A DNA stretch of 64,000 nt from contig JACGCK010000040.1 of NCBI GenBank assembly GCA_014925825.1, positions 186,001-250,000 on the forward strand, in the 5' to 3' direction. The notes under the pieces are model-generated. The model saw nothing but the letters and a program-made list of their open reading frames with translations. It had not been told where the DNA came from and made no database searches. Shown here in pieces: positions 21,257 to 33,224 of the stretch. Positions within the stretch are counted from its first letter, which is position 1, and each line of letters opens with the position of its first letter. A program made the translations under genes and the position numbers. The stretch comes from Pholiota molesta. Its lineage: Eukaryota > Basidiomycota > Agaricomycetes > Agaricales > Strophariaceae.

Positions 21257-23732
21257 TCAACCCGAATGCGTCTTCAGTGCAACTATACTGGGACTCTTCA
21301 CCCACTCCGCGATCCGCTCTCGCATTGGTACCGATGTCGATTCATCATCCTTCTCCAGAACCGCTGCACCCTCCCCTGGGCCCCAGACGGCGTCGGTGAT
21401 GAGGTCGACTTCATGTATGGGCACAAAATGCGTTGTGCGTTTTAGGTAGAACCGTTCGTATATGGTGTAGCCAGAGTAGAGGACGATGTAGAGCGCGACG
21501 CCGATGTAGGTCGCAACCACGTTCTGTAAGAAAAGCACGCAAGATATGAAAGATGAAAGGAAACCGTATAACGAGGTGAGAGACGAGGCGAGAGACAATG
21601 AAAAATGAATGTATCCCATCAACCCAAGTCCACACGAAGATATGAATGACCACTTACACGAGGCTCAAACGGCTCCTGGCGTACCGCAGCATACCCCTCA
21701 GCCACGAACATCGCCGTACCCAACACAACCACCCCCACAGGCAACAACGGGTACAGCGGCTGGCGGTACGGCAGATCATCCAGCGAGCGCCCCTGCGCTT
21801 CGTACGCGCGCCGGAACCGCACCGAGATGACGCCTATGCTGATCCAGACCAGCAGCGCAGAGATGCCGGTGATGTTCAGGAGCCACGTAAACACGATCCC
21901 GGCGCCCCAGATCGTGGTGAGGAAAGTGAGACAGGAAAATGCGAGCGAGAGTCTAAGCACCAGAAAGCAAGCGTTAGCCGCAGAAATCGAGCGTACACAT
22001 ACATATAAGCGGAATAGGGTGTACGTACAGCAGCGAAGGCACTGGCACGCCGCGACGGTTGACCCACCCAAACACACGCGGCGCATACCCCTCGCGGGCC
22101 AAGGACAGCAGCATACGCGAGCTCGCGTAGAAGCACGAATTCGTCGCTGACAGCACCGCAGTCAGCAGAACGGCATTGATGACATGCGCCGCGGCGCCGA
22201 AGCCCGCGCGCACGAAGACGACCGTGATAGGAGACGCCACCACGTCGCTGTCTTTCACAGACAGCGTAATTTCAGCCAAAGATCTTTGAGATAGGGAGCC
22301 AGCTCACCGAATGCAGCGGTCAGCAACGTATCGTCCGCATGGTTTATGCATAACCCGATAGTCAGAATGGTGAGGATGTAGAAGATGACAATGCGGAAAA
22401 AGGTTGCCTTGATAGCGCGGGGGACGGATTTGTGAGGTTTTGCGGATTCTCCAGCGGCGACGGCCACGAGCTCGATGCCTCCGAATGAGAAAAATGCGTA
22501 GACGAAGGTCTGAGCGAAAGCAGCGAAGCCTCCGATGAAGGCTTGGCCATTTTGGAAATTAGAAAGTCCCTGTCAACGTATCAATGGGAAGTTAGTAGTT
22601 TGGGAGCAAATGAACGACTTAAATACTTACCGGACCAGGATGGCCTATAACCCCTCCCCAGTCGAATATCAAGCCCACGATAATAAAGAGCACAATCAAA
22701 ACCACTTTAATCATCGCAAACCAATATTCAGATTCGCCTGGACCACAAAATCGTCAATACCACTGAATAAATATGGGACATGTACCATACCATATACTCG
22801 AACATGTATTAATTGCAACGCGAATACGGGAACTATGATGATGATAGCCCAATGCCATGGCTGCAGTTCTTGAGTCCAGAACTGAAGAATGACCGCAGCT
22901 GCGGTCAATTCACTGGCTAAAACAGGGTAAGCACTTGTAAATCTCTGGGCAGAAGCGTAATGCTTACGAATAGACAGACTCCTACGAGAACATGAGCGTC
23001 AAATGTCAGCATCAGTTTTTGGGAATTACACATACCACTGCAACCAGTAATTCCAGCCTAGAAAGTAGAGACACGAGATGATCAGAATATAAACGCGAAC
23101 TATCGGCAATGTCAAATTTACCCAGGGTAAATCCCAAGGCTGGTGATACGAACCGGGTTCCAAAGACAGAAAAGGCGCCAGTCACTGGATACATCGAGGA
23201 CATTTCACCGCTGATATGTATATGATTTAACATTAGTTCCAAGTAAATCTTCACGAATCAAGTTAACCACATACAGCGCAATAACCACTGAGTAAACAAA
23301 CACTCCAACGACGAAGTACGACAGCAGTGCGCTCGCAGGACCAGCAAGTGCTACAGCCTTGTTAAATTCTGGATAAGTAATTTTTTTTCAGAACCAATAT
23401 TAGACGTACAGAGCCAGCGCTCAAGAAGATCCCTGTCCCGATAGTGCCTCCAATAGCTGTAAAGGAAAAATGCTGATCAAGACGCTACAGCGACATCGAA
23501 CAGCATTGCAAGACCAACCAATCATCACCAGATGGCGACTCTGCATCGCCCGTCGGGTGTCGTGTCCCTCTTCTGCGCCCAATGAAGTCCAGAGTTTGCC
23601 AGTCTTCGTCCCAGAGACATTTGGCTTCGAGAGATCCTTCGAGTGCCCTTCTGAATAGCCTACCTCTTCCTTGTCAATGCTGCCTGGACCCGATGTAGTA
23701 GAGGGAGCGTTGTCCTGAGTTATGGAAGTCAT
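21257..23732 (-). CDS. Amino-acid permease (APC superfamily, fungal YAT type)
   Basis: Proton-coupled amino-acid uptake at the plasma membrane, by family. ATG at 23730-23732, stop at 21257-21259, about ten short exons. After a polar N-tail come RHLVMIAIGGTIGTGIFLSAG (split by an intron), the classic APC first-helix glycine motif, and GEMSSMYPVTGAF, another family signature. Further segments include WLQ, EYWFAMIKVVLI, FSFGGIELVAVAAGES, and NSCFYASSRMLLSLAREGYAPRVFGWV, which matches the APC loop 8 motif. Twelve membrane helices are expected and the hydrophobic blocks fit that. A polar C-tail with TTHFVPIHEVDL is typical of fungal permeases. Its promoter region (478 bp) is shared with the divergent hydrolase gene. 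The substrate cannot be told from sequence. Confidence 0.88.
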
Positions 23733-24131
23733 AGAGCGCCGAACAGTTGCAAACCAAAAAGTAGATAGCGTTTTCCCAACCTTCGGCTGTCAAAGACGCC
23801 TCGTGGGCGACGATGACGAGCGAAGACATCATCTTCTGGCCTATTTGAAGATTGATGTACTGATATCAGAAATCCCCGAGGCGCATGCATGTCAATGCTT
23901 AGTACTAGTAAGTATGCACCACAGCCAAGTTGAAATGTTGAAGTCAAGTTGCACAGTCGTCGAGACGTCGAAGGTTGGTTGGAATTAGGATTTATTTCCC
24001 ACACTAGCGTCTTCTGTCTCCCCACGGTCCGAGCTCGTCGCTCGAACCTGTCTCCAACCACATCATCTCTCCTCTGGCGTAACTTGACTAACCAGCTGAC
24101 CATGGAAGGCAGAGAAACAAGGCGCCACCAT

Positions 24132-24139
24132 TATAAAAG
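24132..24139 (+). promoter_or_regulatory. TATA box of the hydrolase gene
   Basis: TTATAAAAGCCGCCC, 79 bp before the ATG at 24211, within the 478 bp shared divergent promoter region. Confidence 0.55.
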
Positions 24140-24210
24140 CCGCCCTAGCCTCCTTCCTCAATAACCAGACGAAGTTGTCTCGCTGTGGCTCATTCGTCTT
24201 CCATACCATC

Positions 24211-25513
24211 ATGCGGACACCCCTCCTTTACCTCTTCACGATGGCTGTGGCCGCCGTGTACGCAGGGTTCGCGAAACGAGATGAACAAACCTTTGAAAGG
24301 GTGCTTTACAGCCGCTCCTACTCTTATGTGGGCGGTTCGTACGTCCAAACATTGGATGGCTCTACAATTCGGGCGGGACAGATATACGTCGAACATCTCG
24401 TTCCGAGCAAGGTGTCTGCAAAATATCCGATTATTATGATTCATGGGAATGGTACTTCCGTTTCAACTTCCACCTATTTTCAAAGCTAGAATCTAATTCA
24501 TGACAGGTATGACGGGAACGAATTTCCTGAACACGCCCGACGGGAGAGCAGGATGGGCGGATTATTTTCTCAGTCAAGAGTACGAAGTAAGCACAAAATT
24601 ATGATCTGGTCATCAACTTTCTAACGCCTTCCCCGAATCTATTATCACCAGGTATATATCATCGATCAAGCCTCTCGCGCTCGTTCTCCGTGGCAACAAG
24701 CAGTAGACGGACCCCAAACAGTATTTCCTACGCTCTACATCGAGCAGAGGTTTACCGCAACGGAGAGGTTTCATACGTGGCCCCAATCGCATCTTCATAC
24801 CCAATGGCCGGGGAATGGGAGCCAAGGAGATCCGACATTCGACCATTTTTACGCCTCCCTTGCCCCGTCCCTTTCGTCAAGTCCTGAAGCTGCCCAAAAG
24901 ACGCGTGACGGTGTCGCGGCTCTCTTGGACAAAGTCGGGGTACGTGGTCGCACTGCAAAATATATCCATCCACATATCTAATCGTTTCGTTTTCTAGCCT
25001 GCTATCATCCTAACGCATTCTCAATCTGGATCACACGGCTGGGCGATAGCAGATGCGCGCCCCTCCTTGGTCAAAGCCGTCATCGCGATCGAACCGATCG
25101 GCCCTCCCTTCATCAACGCCATCTTCCCACCATTCCCCACCGCCCGTCCATACGGGTTGACCGAACTCCCCGTCGGATTCACACCCCCTGTACACTCCGC
25201 ATCCGACCTGAGCCCCGTCGTCGTCAGCTCCACGCCAGACTTGAACTTCACCTGCTTCCAGCAAGCGTCTCCCGCCCGGAAACTCACGAATCTCGCGAGG
25301 ATACCGGTGCTAGTGGTCACTTCGCAGTCCGGGTACCACTCTGTTTACGACGGTTGCAGCGTGAACTTCCTGAAACAGGCCGGTGTTTCCGTGGAACATG
25401 TCTCCCTCGCGGATGTTGGGATTTTTGGGAACGGGCATATGATGTTCATGGAGAAGAACAATATGCAGATCGCTGATGAGGTGTTGGCGCCGTGGTTGAA
25501 GACGACGTTGTGA
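24211..25513 (+). CDS. Secreted alpha/beta hydrolase, esterase-713-like
   Basis: Four exons (24211-24451, 24507-24586, 24652-24939, 24998-25513) splice to 374 residues. A signal peptide (LLYLFTMAVAAVYAGF) is followed by the hydrolase fold: IIMIHGNGMTGTNF oxyanion strand, VYIIDQASRARS, nucleophile elbow THSQSGSHGW with Ser213, AIEPIGPP with Glu235 as likely acid, and GNGHMMF with His350. A Ser-Glu-His triad with an HSQSG elbow is characteristic of the esterase 713 family (established knowledge), here secreted. The natural substrate is unknown. It is divergent from the permease and 413 bp upstream of the FAD oxidase in the same direction. Confidence 0.85.
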
Positions 25514-25926
25514 TTGGTTTGGATCGACACTTTGTCTGATCCAAGGTTTCAATGGGAATAACTTCATCGGAGCGAAAGGCCATTGATTTTGGTGAGTAGG
25601 CCAGACTTTGTCTCATCGCACGAACGTTGAACATGGTCGCAATTTGCAGGGTTAATGATCATGGACTTACACCCTTGTTATCTCGTACAATGTATCCTGT
25701 GTTTGCCAAACAGTGGTAGATGGGCCGCTAAGCGATGCAGAAGTTGGGACCGAGTAAAAGTCTGAATTGATGGGATTTATGTCGATCAGCGTCTCAACAG
25801 AACCTCGCCAGAGTATACTCTGGCTATACTCACCTTCTGCGTAGGTGGGGTGAGGTAAATGCAATATATGTAGTATTTCACCTTCGATGCATTTGTGCGC
25901 TGAGTCTTGGCTCCAAACCGCCCACC
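25514..25926. other. Intergenic interval
   Basis: No gene seen. It serves as terminator and promoter space between the hydrolase and the oxidase genes. Confidence 0.5.
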
Positions 25927-28538
25927 ATGTTCGATGCATTCCCTTCTCCGTGGACACTTCTAAAACTTGGGATGAGGCTGTTGCTGGGGGCTCCTCTGGG
26001 AACGGTTTCTGACGATTGGCTATCTCTTAATGACACTCTTGGTGGACGACTCCGGCGTGGAGTACCGTTCGCGCAACCTTGCTTTTTATCTGTCCTCCCA
26101 GACGGATCGAGTACGAACGATTTAGCACGGTGTGCAGAGATCCAAGAGAAAAACGAAGATCATCGTAAGTGGTTAAATTCTTCAATTTCCAAATATTTGT
26201 ATTGAAATTGTATCCCTTGTCAGTATTCCGGTCTGAAAACTTCGGGTCGTACGAACTTCCGCAGTGGGAAACATGCGAAGCAACCGGAGATCAATGCCTT
26301 CTTGATTGGACGAATCCACTGAATACCGCTGCTTTTTCACCTCCACGACAGTGCAAACAAGGAAGCGTACCGAGCTATTATGTGAGCTATATCATATTAC
26401 TTTCTGAGCTGTCTACATCAACTCTGACCAAAAACGCGTGCATTCAAAGATCGAAGTGAAAGACCAAAATGACGTCCGCGTTGCGTACACCTTCACTCAG
26501 CGTACGAAGATTCCTCTCGTCATCAAGAACTCTGGAGTAGGTCCTGAGTCCGCACCTTACCCCAATGGAAAGTAATGTACGCGCGTTATAGCACGATTAT
26601 TTCGGGCGCAGTGCAGGGCCAGGAACGTTGGCACTCTGGGTACGTCGCCCACTCGGATCCTTGATTGAGATTCAGAGCGATATTCTGAAGACTTTTTGAT
26701 TTATACAGACGCGTAAATTGGACAAGGTCAGGTGTTTGACATTTCGAAAATCTTCTGATTCTGACGTCGTTGTTTTTCCCGCTCAGCTTGTTCTTGATAG
26801 ACATTTTGTCCCTGAAGGATGCTCATTTGATGCCACCACAGCGCTTACCGTTGGAGTGAGTGCGTATTTGTAAAACTATGTCCTTGGCTAACTTTGAATG
26901 ACATAGGCCGGTCAACATTTTCGCGCAATCTACGACTTTGCCAAGGATAACAACATAACTTTCGTCGCTGGGGCTGATCCCAGCGTTGGAGCATCAGGTG
27001 GATGGGTAATGGTTAGTTCCATGTTCTCGATAATTCTCAAAAACTCAGTCTAACTCTGGCATTAAATTGTTGATTCTCTCTCTCTAGGGAGGAGGACACG
27101 GTGCTTTATCGCCTGCTCTTGGGTTAGGTGTCGACCGAGTGCTTCAATTCAAGATCGTGACTCCGGATGGACAATATCGTACCGTGAATAAGTGTCAAAA
27201 CGAGGATTTATTCTTCGCGCTGCGAGGCGGAGGTGGGGGCACCTTCGGTGTCGTGCTCGAGAGCACTTTTATTGCTAGTCCTCAGGTGACGGTTCAAGCG
27301 TACGTCGTGAAATCCCTTATGTGTTTTGCGATACTGACTAACACGTTCATAAACTTGAAAGTGTTCTAGGGCTATATAACAACACCAGAGAAAACAGCGT
27401 CAAGTTAGTGAAGGAGCTCGCAAAAGGTGCAGTCCAGTTTGCAAGCGACGGTTGGGGCGGATATGTCACGGTACGCAAATTCAAAGTGGTATGGTATACA
27501 GCCTGACTTCATCCCTTTCATGTTCTCCACCAGCCTTCATTATCCAGTGCAATTTGGGCGAATCCTCTTCTCAATGCTGCGGATGCGGAGAAATCAGCCA
27601 TCAGAGTTACTCAAGCCTTCGAATCCGTTGGAGGAAAGACCATATTTTTCACTATGGACTCGTTCACGGATTTCTTCGACACTTTCATTGCGCCAAATAC
27701 TGATGTTTGTTGAATTTGAACATGTCCTCAACTTCGAGCGCTAACGTGAAAATATTCTTACCAGTCTGTAGGACGGCCGCAGGTTATGGCCACGCGCCTT
27801 ATTCCCTCCGATGCATTCTCAGACGAGGTCCTCATAGAATCCATGATCAACGCGATGCTCGACTCCGATTTCTCGCAAATCCTTGCAGTGACGCCCTATG
27901 GTTTCAAGGATTACGAGAAAGACGGCACTTCAGTCCATCCGGCATGGAGGGATTCGGTGTGGCATGTAAGCGTTACACTTCGAATTTGAATTCCACCTCA
28001 GATAATCTAATCTAATCTGATCATATTTAGTCTTTAATGAGCTATTTCTCCAACTTCGACTCGACGCTTGAGGACCGGATAGCCCAGTATAAGAAGCTAA
28101 CAAGGTTATGGGCGACAGTTCGAGAGCGTACTGCTCATTCTGGAGTCTACATGGTGTGTATTCTCATCTCGGTATATTATGCATTTGTGACTTTTCCACC
28201 GTTCCAAATATCAGAACGAAGCCGATATATATGAACCGGATTATGAGAACGCTTTCTGGGGAAAGCACTACGACCGACTTTTGGAGATTAAAAACAAATA
28301 GTACGCCTGATCGTATTCCATAAACTTGCTCTAACAATGGTTGATGAACGTGTCTTTTTCATTCCATAGCGATCCACACCGTATTCTTGATTGCTGGCGC
28401 TGTGGTGAGTGTTTCCAACCTTGTCTCAAGATGTTCCATTGATTGAGAGGCGTTGTAGTCGGTTGGAAAGGAGCTCAAGACGATAGATATAGATGTTATC
28501 CTAAAACTGATACGACAACGAAGGCTTCGGAATTATGA
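25927..28538 (+). CDS. FAD-linked oxidase (berberine-bridge-enzyme / VAO type)
   Basis: Flavin oxidase of the PCMH-type FAD family, acting on alcohols, sugars or secondary metabolites. At least 14 exons, including 26592-26639 (HDYFGRSAGPGTLALW) and an 18 nt exon 26709-26726. Key segments: TKIPLVIKNSG then HDYFGRS (the His often carries the flavin in this family), GAGQHFRAIYDFAK, GADPSVGASGGWVMGGGHGALSP, and LFFALRGGGGGTFGVV. The C-terminal end YDPHRILDCWRCVGWKG fits the BBE C-terminal pattern. The N-terminus (TLLKLGMRLLLGAPLG) could be a signal or anchor sequence but is not a clear one. The substrate is unknown. Its neighbours, a permease and an esterase, allow a small metabolic grouping, which is inference. 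Confidence 0.85.
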
Positions 28539-29636
28539 ATCAATGCTTTGATAGTTACTGCTGTAATTATGCAAGAAGTCTATTCGAGTTTTTTTAAATG
28601 CGAGTAACCAGGAGTAACCCAATCCATTTTTTATTCGAACAAAGGGCGCTTAAGTTCAATAGTTGTACAAGTCGTGTAACAGTGTACGCGACTACGGCCT
28701 AAAAAGTGCATGCTAAAGCAATGAGCAGATAATCGATTAGACGTTGTGAAATGATAACTCTATTATTAATATTGGTACGAAATCATATGGCTTTGATTCC
28801 ATTCCTGCGGATGATGGGTGTCTGGACTCTGAGTCTGTGAACGAACTTCAACGACGGGTAACAAACTGTAATTTCTCGATTGATAGAGCTGCGCTTTAAA
28901 GCAGTTTTCAGATAATAGTCTTTAACGTTGAAGGTTGAATATCTCATTTTCATTGTTGATTTTGGAATTGGCACAATGCGACGACTTTGAATTCGAAGTT
29001 CGTATTTACCAAATGCGGAAAATGTTTGGACCTGCAACTGACCCTGAACCTCCCTGAACGGACCTCAATAAAGCATCCTGCGCTATACCTGATTTGGCTT
29101 CACCGCTCAATTAACCTTGACACACATTTTCAAGCCGGAACGTCGGCTACGAGCGCTCAATGATTTTTGTTTTGTTTGTAGGCTGAAATATTCGCGACAT
29201 ACATACTGAGTGTTTTCGAATCCTGAATGGCTTTTACAGTCAGCGCCGTTACGCATCTTCACTGAAGAATTCGCAGACGTAAGCATTGATGTTTGAACTT
29301 ACGGAGGTCAGGCTCGGTACCGCCTGGTACCGCCTTGGAACAGCGCTCGGCGGCGTCTGGCGGCTTTTGCACTCGGCATTGAACGCTATGTAAACAGTCT
29401 AGCCAAATGCCTTTGTGGCGGCGGGACAGTTGTACTCGGTTGTCCCTATTAAGGCAAGTCAATAATTTCCCACAGTTTTCCGCGCTTCTAGCGTCCTTTC
29501 TTTTACGCAATATCGACACACTGTAGCAGGCTCGCAGCAATAATTACTGTATGACTTCACGGAAATTCAAGGACACGTAGGCTGAAACATGGTCACTCTC
29601 GCCCGTAGTTCCTGGTGCACGAGCCACCGAAAGACG
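28539..29636. other. Intergenic interval
   Basis: About 1.1 kb without a supported gene. A small direct repeat (GGTACCGCCTGGTACCGCC) lies near 29317-29336. Confidence 0.5.
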
Positions 29637-29644
29637 TATAAAAG
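29637..29644 (+). promoter_or_regulatory. TATA box of hydrophobin 1
   Basis: CGTATAAAAGATG, 135 bp before the ATG at 29772. Confidence 0.6.
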
Positions 29645-29771
29645 ATGCTCGAAGTCCTCTTCACATTCTTCAGTCGAATACCCACTTTCGTCTTTCACTT
29701 CCAGTTTCATTCTCAAACACACAAGCCACCACTCGTTTTAAACCTATCTCCCTCATCCACCACCAATCAAA

Positions 29772-30243
29772 ATGTTCTCCAAGCTCGCTTTCTTCACCGT
29801 CGCCTCCATGGCTATCTTCGCCGCTGCTGCCCCCAGCGGTGGCATGGAGAACTCTTGCAACACTGGCCCCGTCCAATGCTGTAAGTGCTTTGATTAATCT
29901 GACTGCTTTCAACAACTATGCTGGTCTGTTCGCTCACATTTTATCTTCCTACATCGACAGGCAACTCCATGCAATCCGCCTCCACCCCCGGCATGTCTTC
30001 GCTCATCGCCCTTCTTGGCGCCTCGCTGAGCGGCTTCACTGGCCAAGTTGGGCTCAACTGCAGCCCCCTTGGCGTTGCGGCCATCAGCGGAGGATCGTCC
30101 TGCACCAGCCAGCCCGTCTGCTGCGACGGCAACAACTTCAGTAAGTCTTACGCTCATGACTTGGGACGTGATGGATCTAATATATTCATTTTATAGACGG
30201 CGCCGTGGTCCTTGGGTGCTCCCCAATCAACCTCAGCCTCTAA
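29772..30243 (+). CDS. Class I hydrophobin 1
   Basis: Amphipathic surface protein that coats hyphae, spores and fruit bodies. Exons 29772-29880, 29961-30140 and 30197-30243 give 111 residues: a signal peptide (LAFFTVASMAIFAAAA), then the eight-cysteine pattern C-CC-C-C-CC-C (NSCNTGPVQCCNS, VGLNCSPLG, SSCTSQPVCCDG, LGCSPINLSL). The long hydrophobic loop between cysteines 3 and 4 is class I in style. Both introns are in phase 1, the first cutting the CC pair. Same intron positions and same 180 bp central exon as hydrophobin 2 at 45987-46445. Confidence 0.95.
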
Positions 30244-30597
30244 GTCGTTTGCTACTGCGACGCTTACCGGAGAGATGGATTCTTTTGAATGGCATTGGGA
30301 TTATCTTATTACATCTAATATCTCGATTAGAATTTAATGTCTAAAAATCGTTGCCATCTCCGTTTTGACGTTTCCCTTCGAGTTTCGTAAATCATTCAGT
30401 GAGATTTGCATCGAGGCATAATTCTGAGCACTCATGATAGTGGTGGTTTTTCGAGTGGCCATAACGTCTTCAAATTAACTGAGCAAGTCACAGGATATAT
30501 TGCTGCTTGGGCATTCCTTTCCAACGATGCTGTCGCGAAAACCTTCTTGAGCATATCAGGCCTGGCGGTCCGCATGTTCTGCCACCGGAATGGAATA

Positions 30598-30882
30598 CTG
30601 TACTATTTCGAATGGTTCGGCCGTCCCGTGTCCCAAGGCAAGTGGCCATGGCCGAAATCGGTCACTTGTCCCATGTCCCAACGTTCATGGCCACCGTCTG
30701 CAGGCTGTCCCAGGCAAAAAGTTGGTTTACTTTCGAAAATTTCACCTGAATTTTGAAATTGGCCGAATTTTTTGGCCGAATTTTTGGCCTCGTCCCAAGC
30801 CCTTGTCTGGGTGGCCGAAATAAAAATTTCGGCCACGGTGTCCCATGTCCCATCCCCGGCCGAATCATTCGAAATAGTACAG
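30598..30882. mobile_element. MITE-like non-autonomous element with terminal inverted repeats
   Basis: The ends read CTGTACTATTTCGAATG-G-TTCGGCCG (from 30598) and its reverse complement with one mismatch (to 30882), each flanked by TA (30596-30597 and 30883-30884). Length is about 285 bp with no coding frame. The inside is rich in GGCCGAAAT / ATTTCGGCC and GTCCCATGTCCC inverted pieces and would fold strongly. TA flanks suit a Tc1/mariner-like origin, although a GGAATG-AATACTG motif on both sides leaves other target-site choices open. Confidence 0.75.
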
Positions 30883-31279
30883 TACTTGGAATGAATACTG
30901 CCTATAAAATTATGCCATGCAGCCAAACTTCCACCCTGCCAGCACCAACGAGCCCAAATTAGACCTATGTACATGGTATATTCACAACATAAGTACATTA
31001 ATCCGCAAATAAAATGCATCAATTGCCAGAACAAAAAATAGCTATATAACAACTAACTAATACAATTGTATGAAAGATACGTGTGCGTGTCATAATCCTT
31101 GTAACTTATCTAACTTATCTCGATAAAAAGTAAACTGTAAAAAAATATACACAATTGAAAGCTCGAACAGCGCTCTTCGTCTCGGGAACAAATATTCAAC
31201 GTTCAATACCAACAAATACGCGCCCGCCTGCGACGGTAAAAGAAAAAGGGCCGGCCATGCAGTCCGCCGCCAGCCCCAT

Positions 31280-33224
31280 TCACTGCTCCCGAATCGTCCA
31301 TGGATCCTCCTCCCGCCCGCTCTCCTGCCCACCCCTCCCCGCCGGCGGCGCCACGAGCCGCACGTCCGCCCACGCAGGCGAGTGCCCCGGCGCGAACGGC
31401 GCATCATCCCCCTCAACATCGCGCGCCGTCAGCACCGCGCCCGACGCCAGCCCGGACGACACCTCCGGGATCGTCGTCAGCGGCTTCTTCAGCACGGGCG
31501 GGGGCTTGCGGTGCGGCGGCGGCGGCGGGACGCGGCGCCCATTATTGCCATTCGCACCACGCGCGGGGACCGGCGGCGCCGCGGGGTCGCCGAGGTGCGC
31601 CGCGATGTCCCGGTACCGCGCGCTGCGCGTGCGCCACATCGGGCGCCCGCCGCCCGCGGCCTCGTCCATCTCCGGGGGCAGCGGGAGGTCGGCCATGCTT
31701 TCCGCGCGCTCGCGCTGGCGGCGGCGGCGGCGGCGCCACCACCAGAGGAGCGCGCAGAGGCCGAGGAGGCCGAAGAGCGCGCAGACGATGCCGATGGCGG
31801 TGGAGAGTCCTGCCGGTTTTGAGGAGGTGGCGGAGGCAGAGACGGCCGTTGGGGTTGGGAGGAGGGAGGATGAGGAAGAGGATGTGGGTATGAGGATAGG
31901 TGATGTATCGGTGGGCGTGTCCGTATCTGTAGCAGTGGAAGTGTCGGTAGAGGTGGGAGCTGTAGATTCGGAGACGGTGTATCTGCAGAAGGCATCATTT
32001 TGTCAGCATGCGATTCGAAATCTAAAAAATCGCGAGCGCATCCTGCGAGGTAAGGAATAAAAGATTTAAAAAGTTGCCCAAATTCGAAAACGGCGTCAAA
32101 GACAAAAAGGGATAAAGTGAGGGAAGTTACATCAACCACTGCGTTCAGTGGAACGTTAAAAATAGTAGCGCGTCCAAGGGAGACAGATGGCTCGCCCGTC
32201 GTTACAGTAGGTGATGTACAGAATAATAGACCGAGAGATAACATAACATAGCCTAGACACATAAATGGGCGTAGCCAGCACGTCGTGCAGAGGCCCATCG
32301 TGTCCCGACGAGATATAAATCACGGATACACAGAAAGCTCGGAAATGGTGTGGAGAGACGGATGAGCCAATTGACATTTCAGAGATGGGAAATCGCAGCC
32401 TCCATTCTCGCGAGTACGAAATAAGAATAAACGTCAAAATGACACACAAATGCCAAACCGGTGGTAACCCACGGGAGCACACGAACGGGGGATAAATACA
32501 ATAGGAGAGAAAGACGCGAACAGATGGGTAAAAACCCGAGTCAACGCAACACGGATGGCATACGTGCCCATTCTTCGCCGTGAAGTTAGAAAACCCGCAT
32601 TCGGAACGTGTCACGGGCACGTTGATAATGAAAAGGAAATAGCGGAAGAAAATATTGAATGACGTACAGTAATCCGTCAACGATCGCAAGGTTCTCGCCA
32701 ACGCCAACCGACACGGTGAGCGTATGCTCGACATTGTCCAGCCCGACGCTGGACCAGACGACTTGGGACTCTGCCGTCTCGGGGCTGTTCTCTACCTCTG
32801 GTTGGCTGCGGTCGCGCAGACTGACAAGTATGGGGGGCAGTTCGTCGAGCGTGATGAGGGTGTTGACGCGGTACGGCCACAGTGGTGACATGTAGTATAT
32901 CGCAGTACCTGTTTAGCAAAGCCAGTATCCAATGAGTGGTTCAGATTCGTTCTGCATGTGCCATGTACAGACAGTTAAGGGAGATAAGCACGTACCTGTA
33001 AATGTTAAGGTCGCCGTTGCTGTAGGGTCTTCCGTGGACATATGCTCCCCTCCATAGTCGAGGGGATCGGGATCGGAATGCGTCCAGCTTGAAGGTGGGT
33101 TGTACACGATGCTTAGGTCGCTGTCGTCCAGAGTCATGTTGAAGTCCGCATTAACTGCGGTCAAAACACAACACCAGAGGAGCACAGTGAGCAGCCTGAG
33201 AGGTGTCCAGTGGGCCATCGCCAT
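31280..33224 (-). CDS. Single-pass membrane protein, paralogue of the 4617-6024 gene
   Basis: Exons 33224-32996, 32908-32668 and 31982-31280 join in phase to 390 residues. A signal peptide (LRLLTVLLWCCVLTAVNA) precedes an ectodomain with FNMTLDDSDLSIVYNP, IYYMSPLWPYRVNT and VEHTLTVSVGVGENLAIVDG, all aligning with the paralogue (NITIDDTNSSIAYAP, IYFLSPKWPYTVNT, HTLVVSVGAGQPFGIVDG). A Ser/Thr/Asp stalk follows, then a membrane helix (IGIVCALFGLLGLCALLWW), an Arg-rich stop-transfer and a proline-rich inner tail with ADVRLV near the end. The second intron is 685 bp against about 50 bp in the paralogue. Function unknown; the shared ectodomain may bind an extracellular ligand. Confidence 0.8.

Noticed and set aside
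31155..32060. Plus-strand open frame of 301 codons opposite the membrane protein
   Set aside because: Antisense shadow of a GC-rich exon; the minus-strand product has signal peptide, membrane helix and a paralogue.
32156..32734. Minus-strand open frame of 192 codons within the long intron
   Set aside because: It reads through a clear splice donor and its cysteine- and tyrosine-rich content is unlike the gene; treated as intron sequence.
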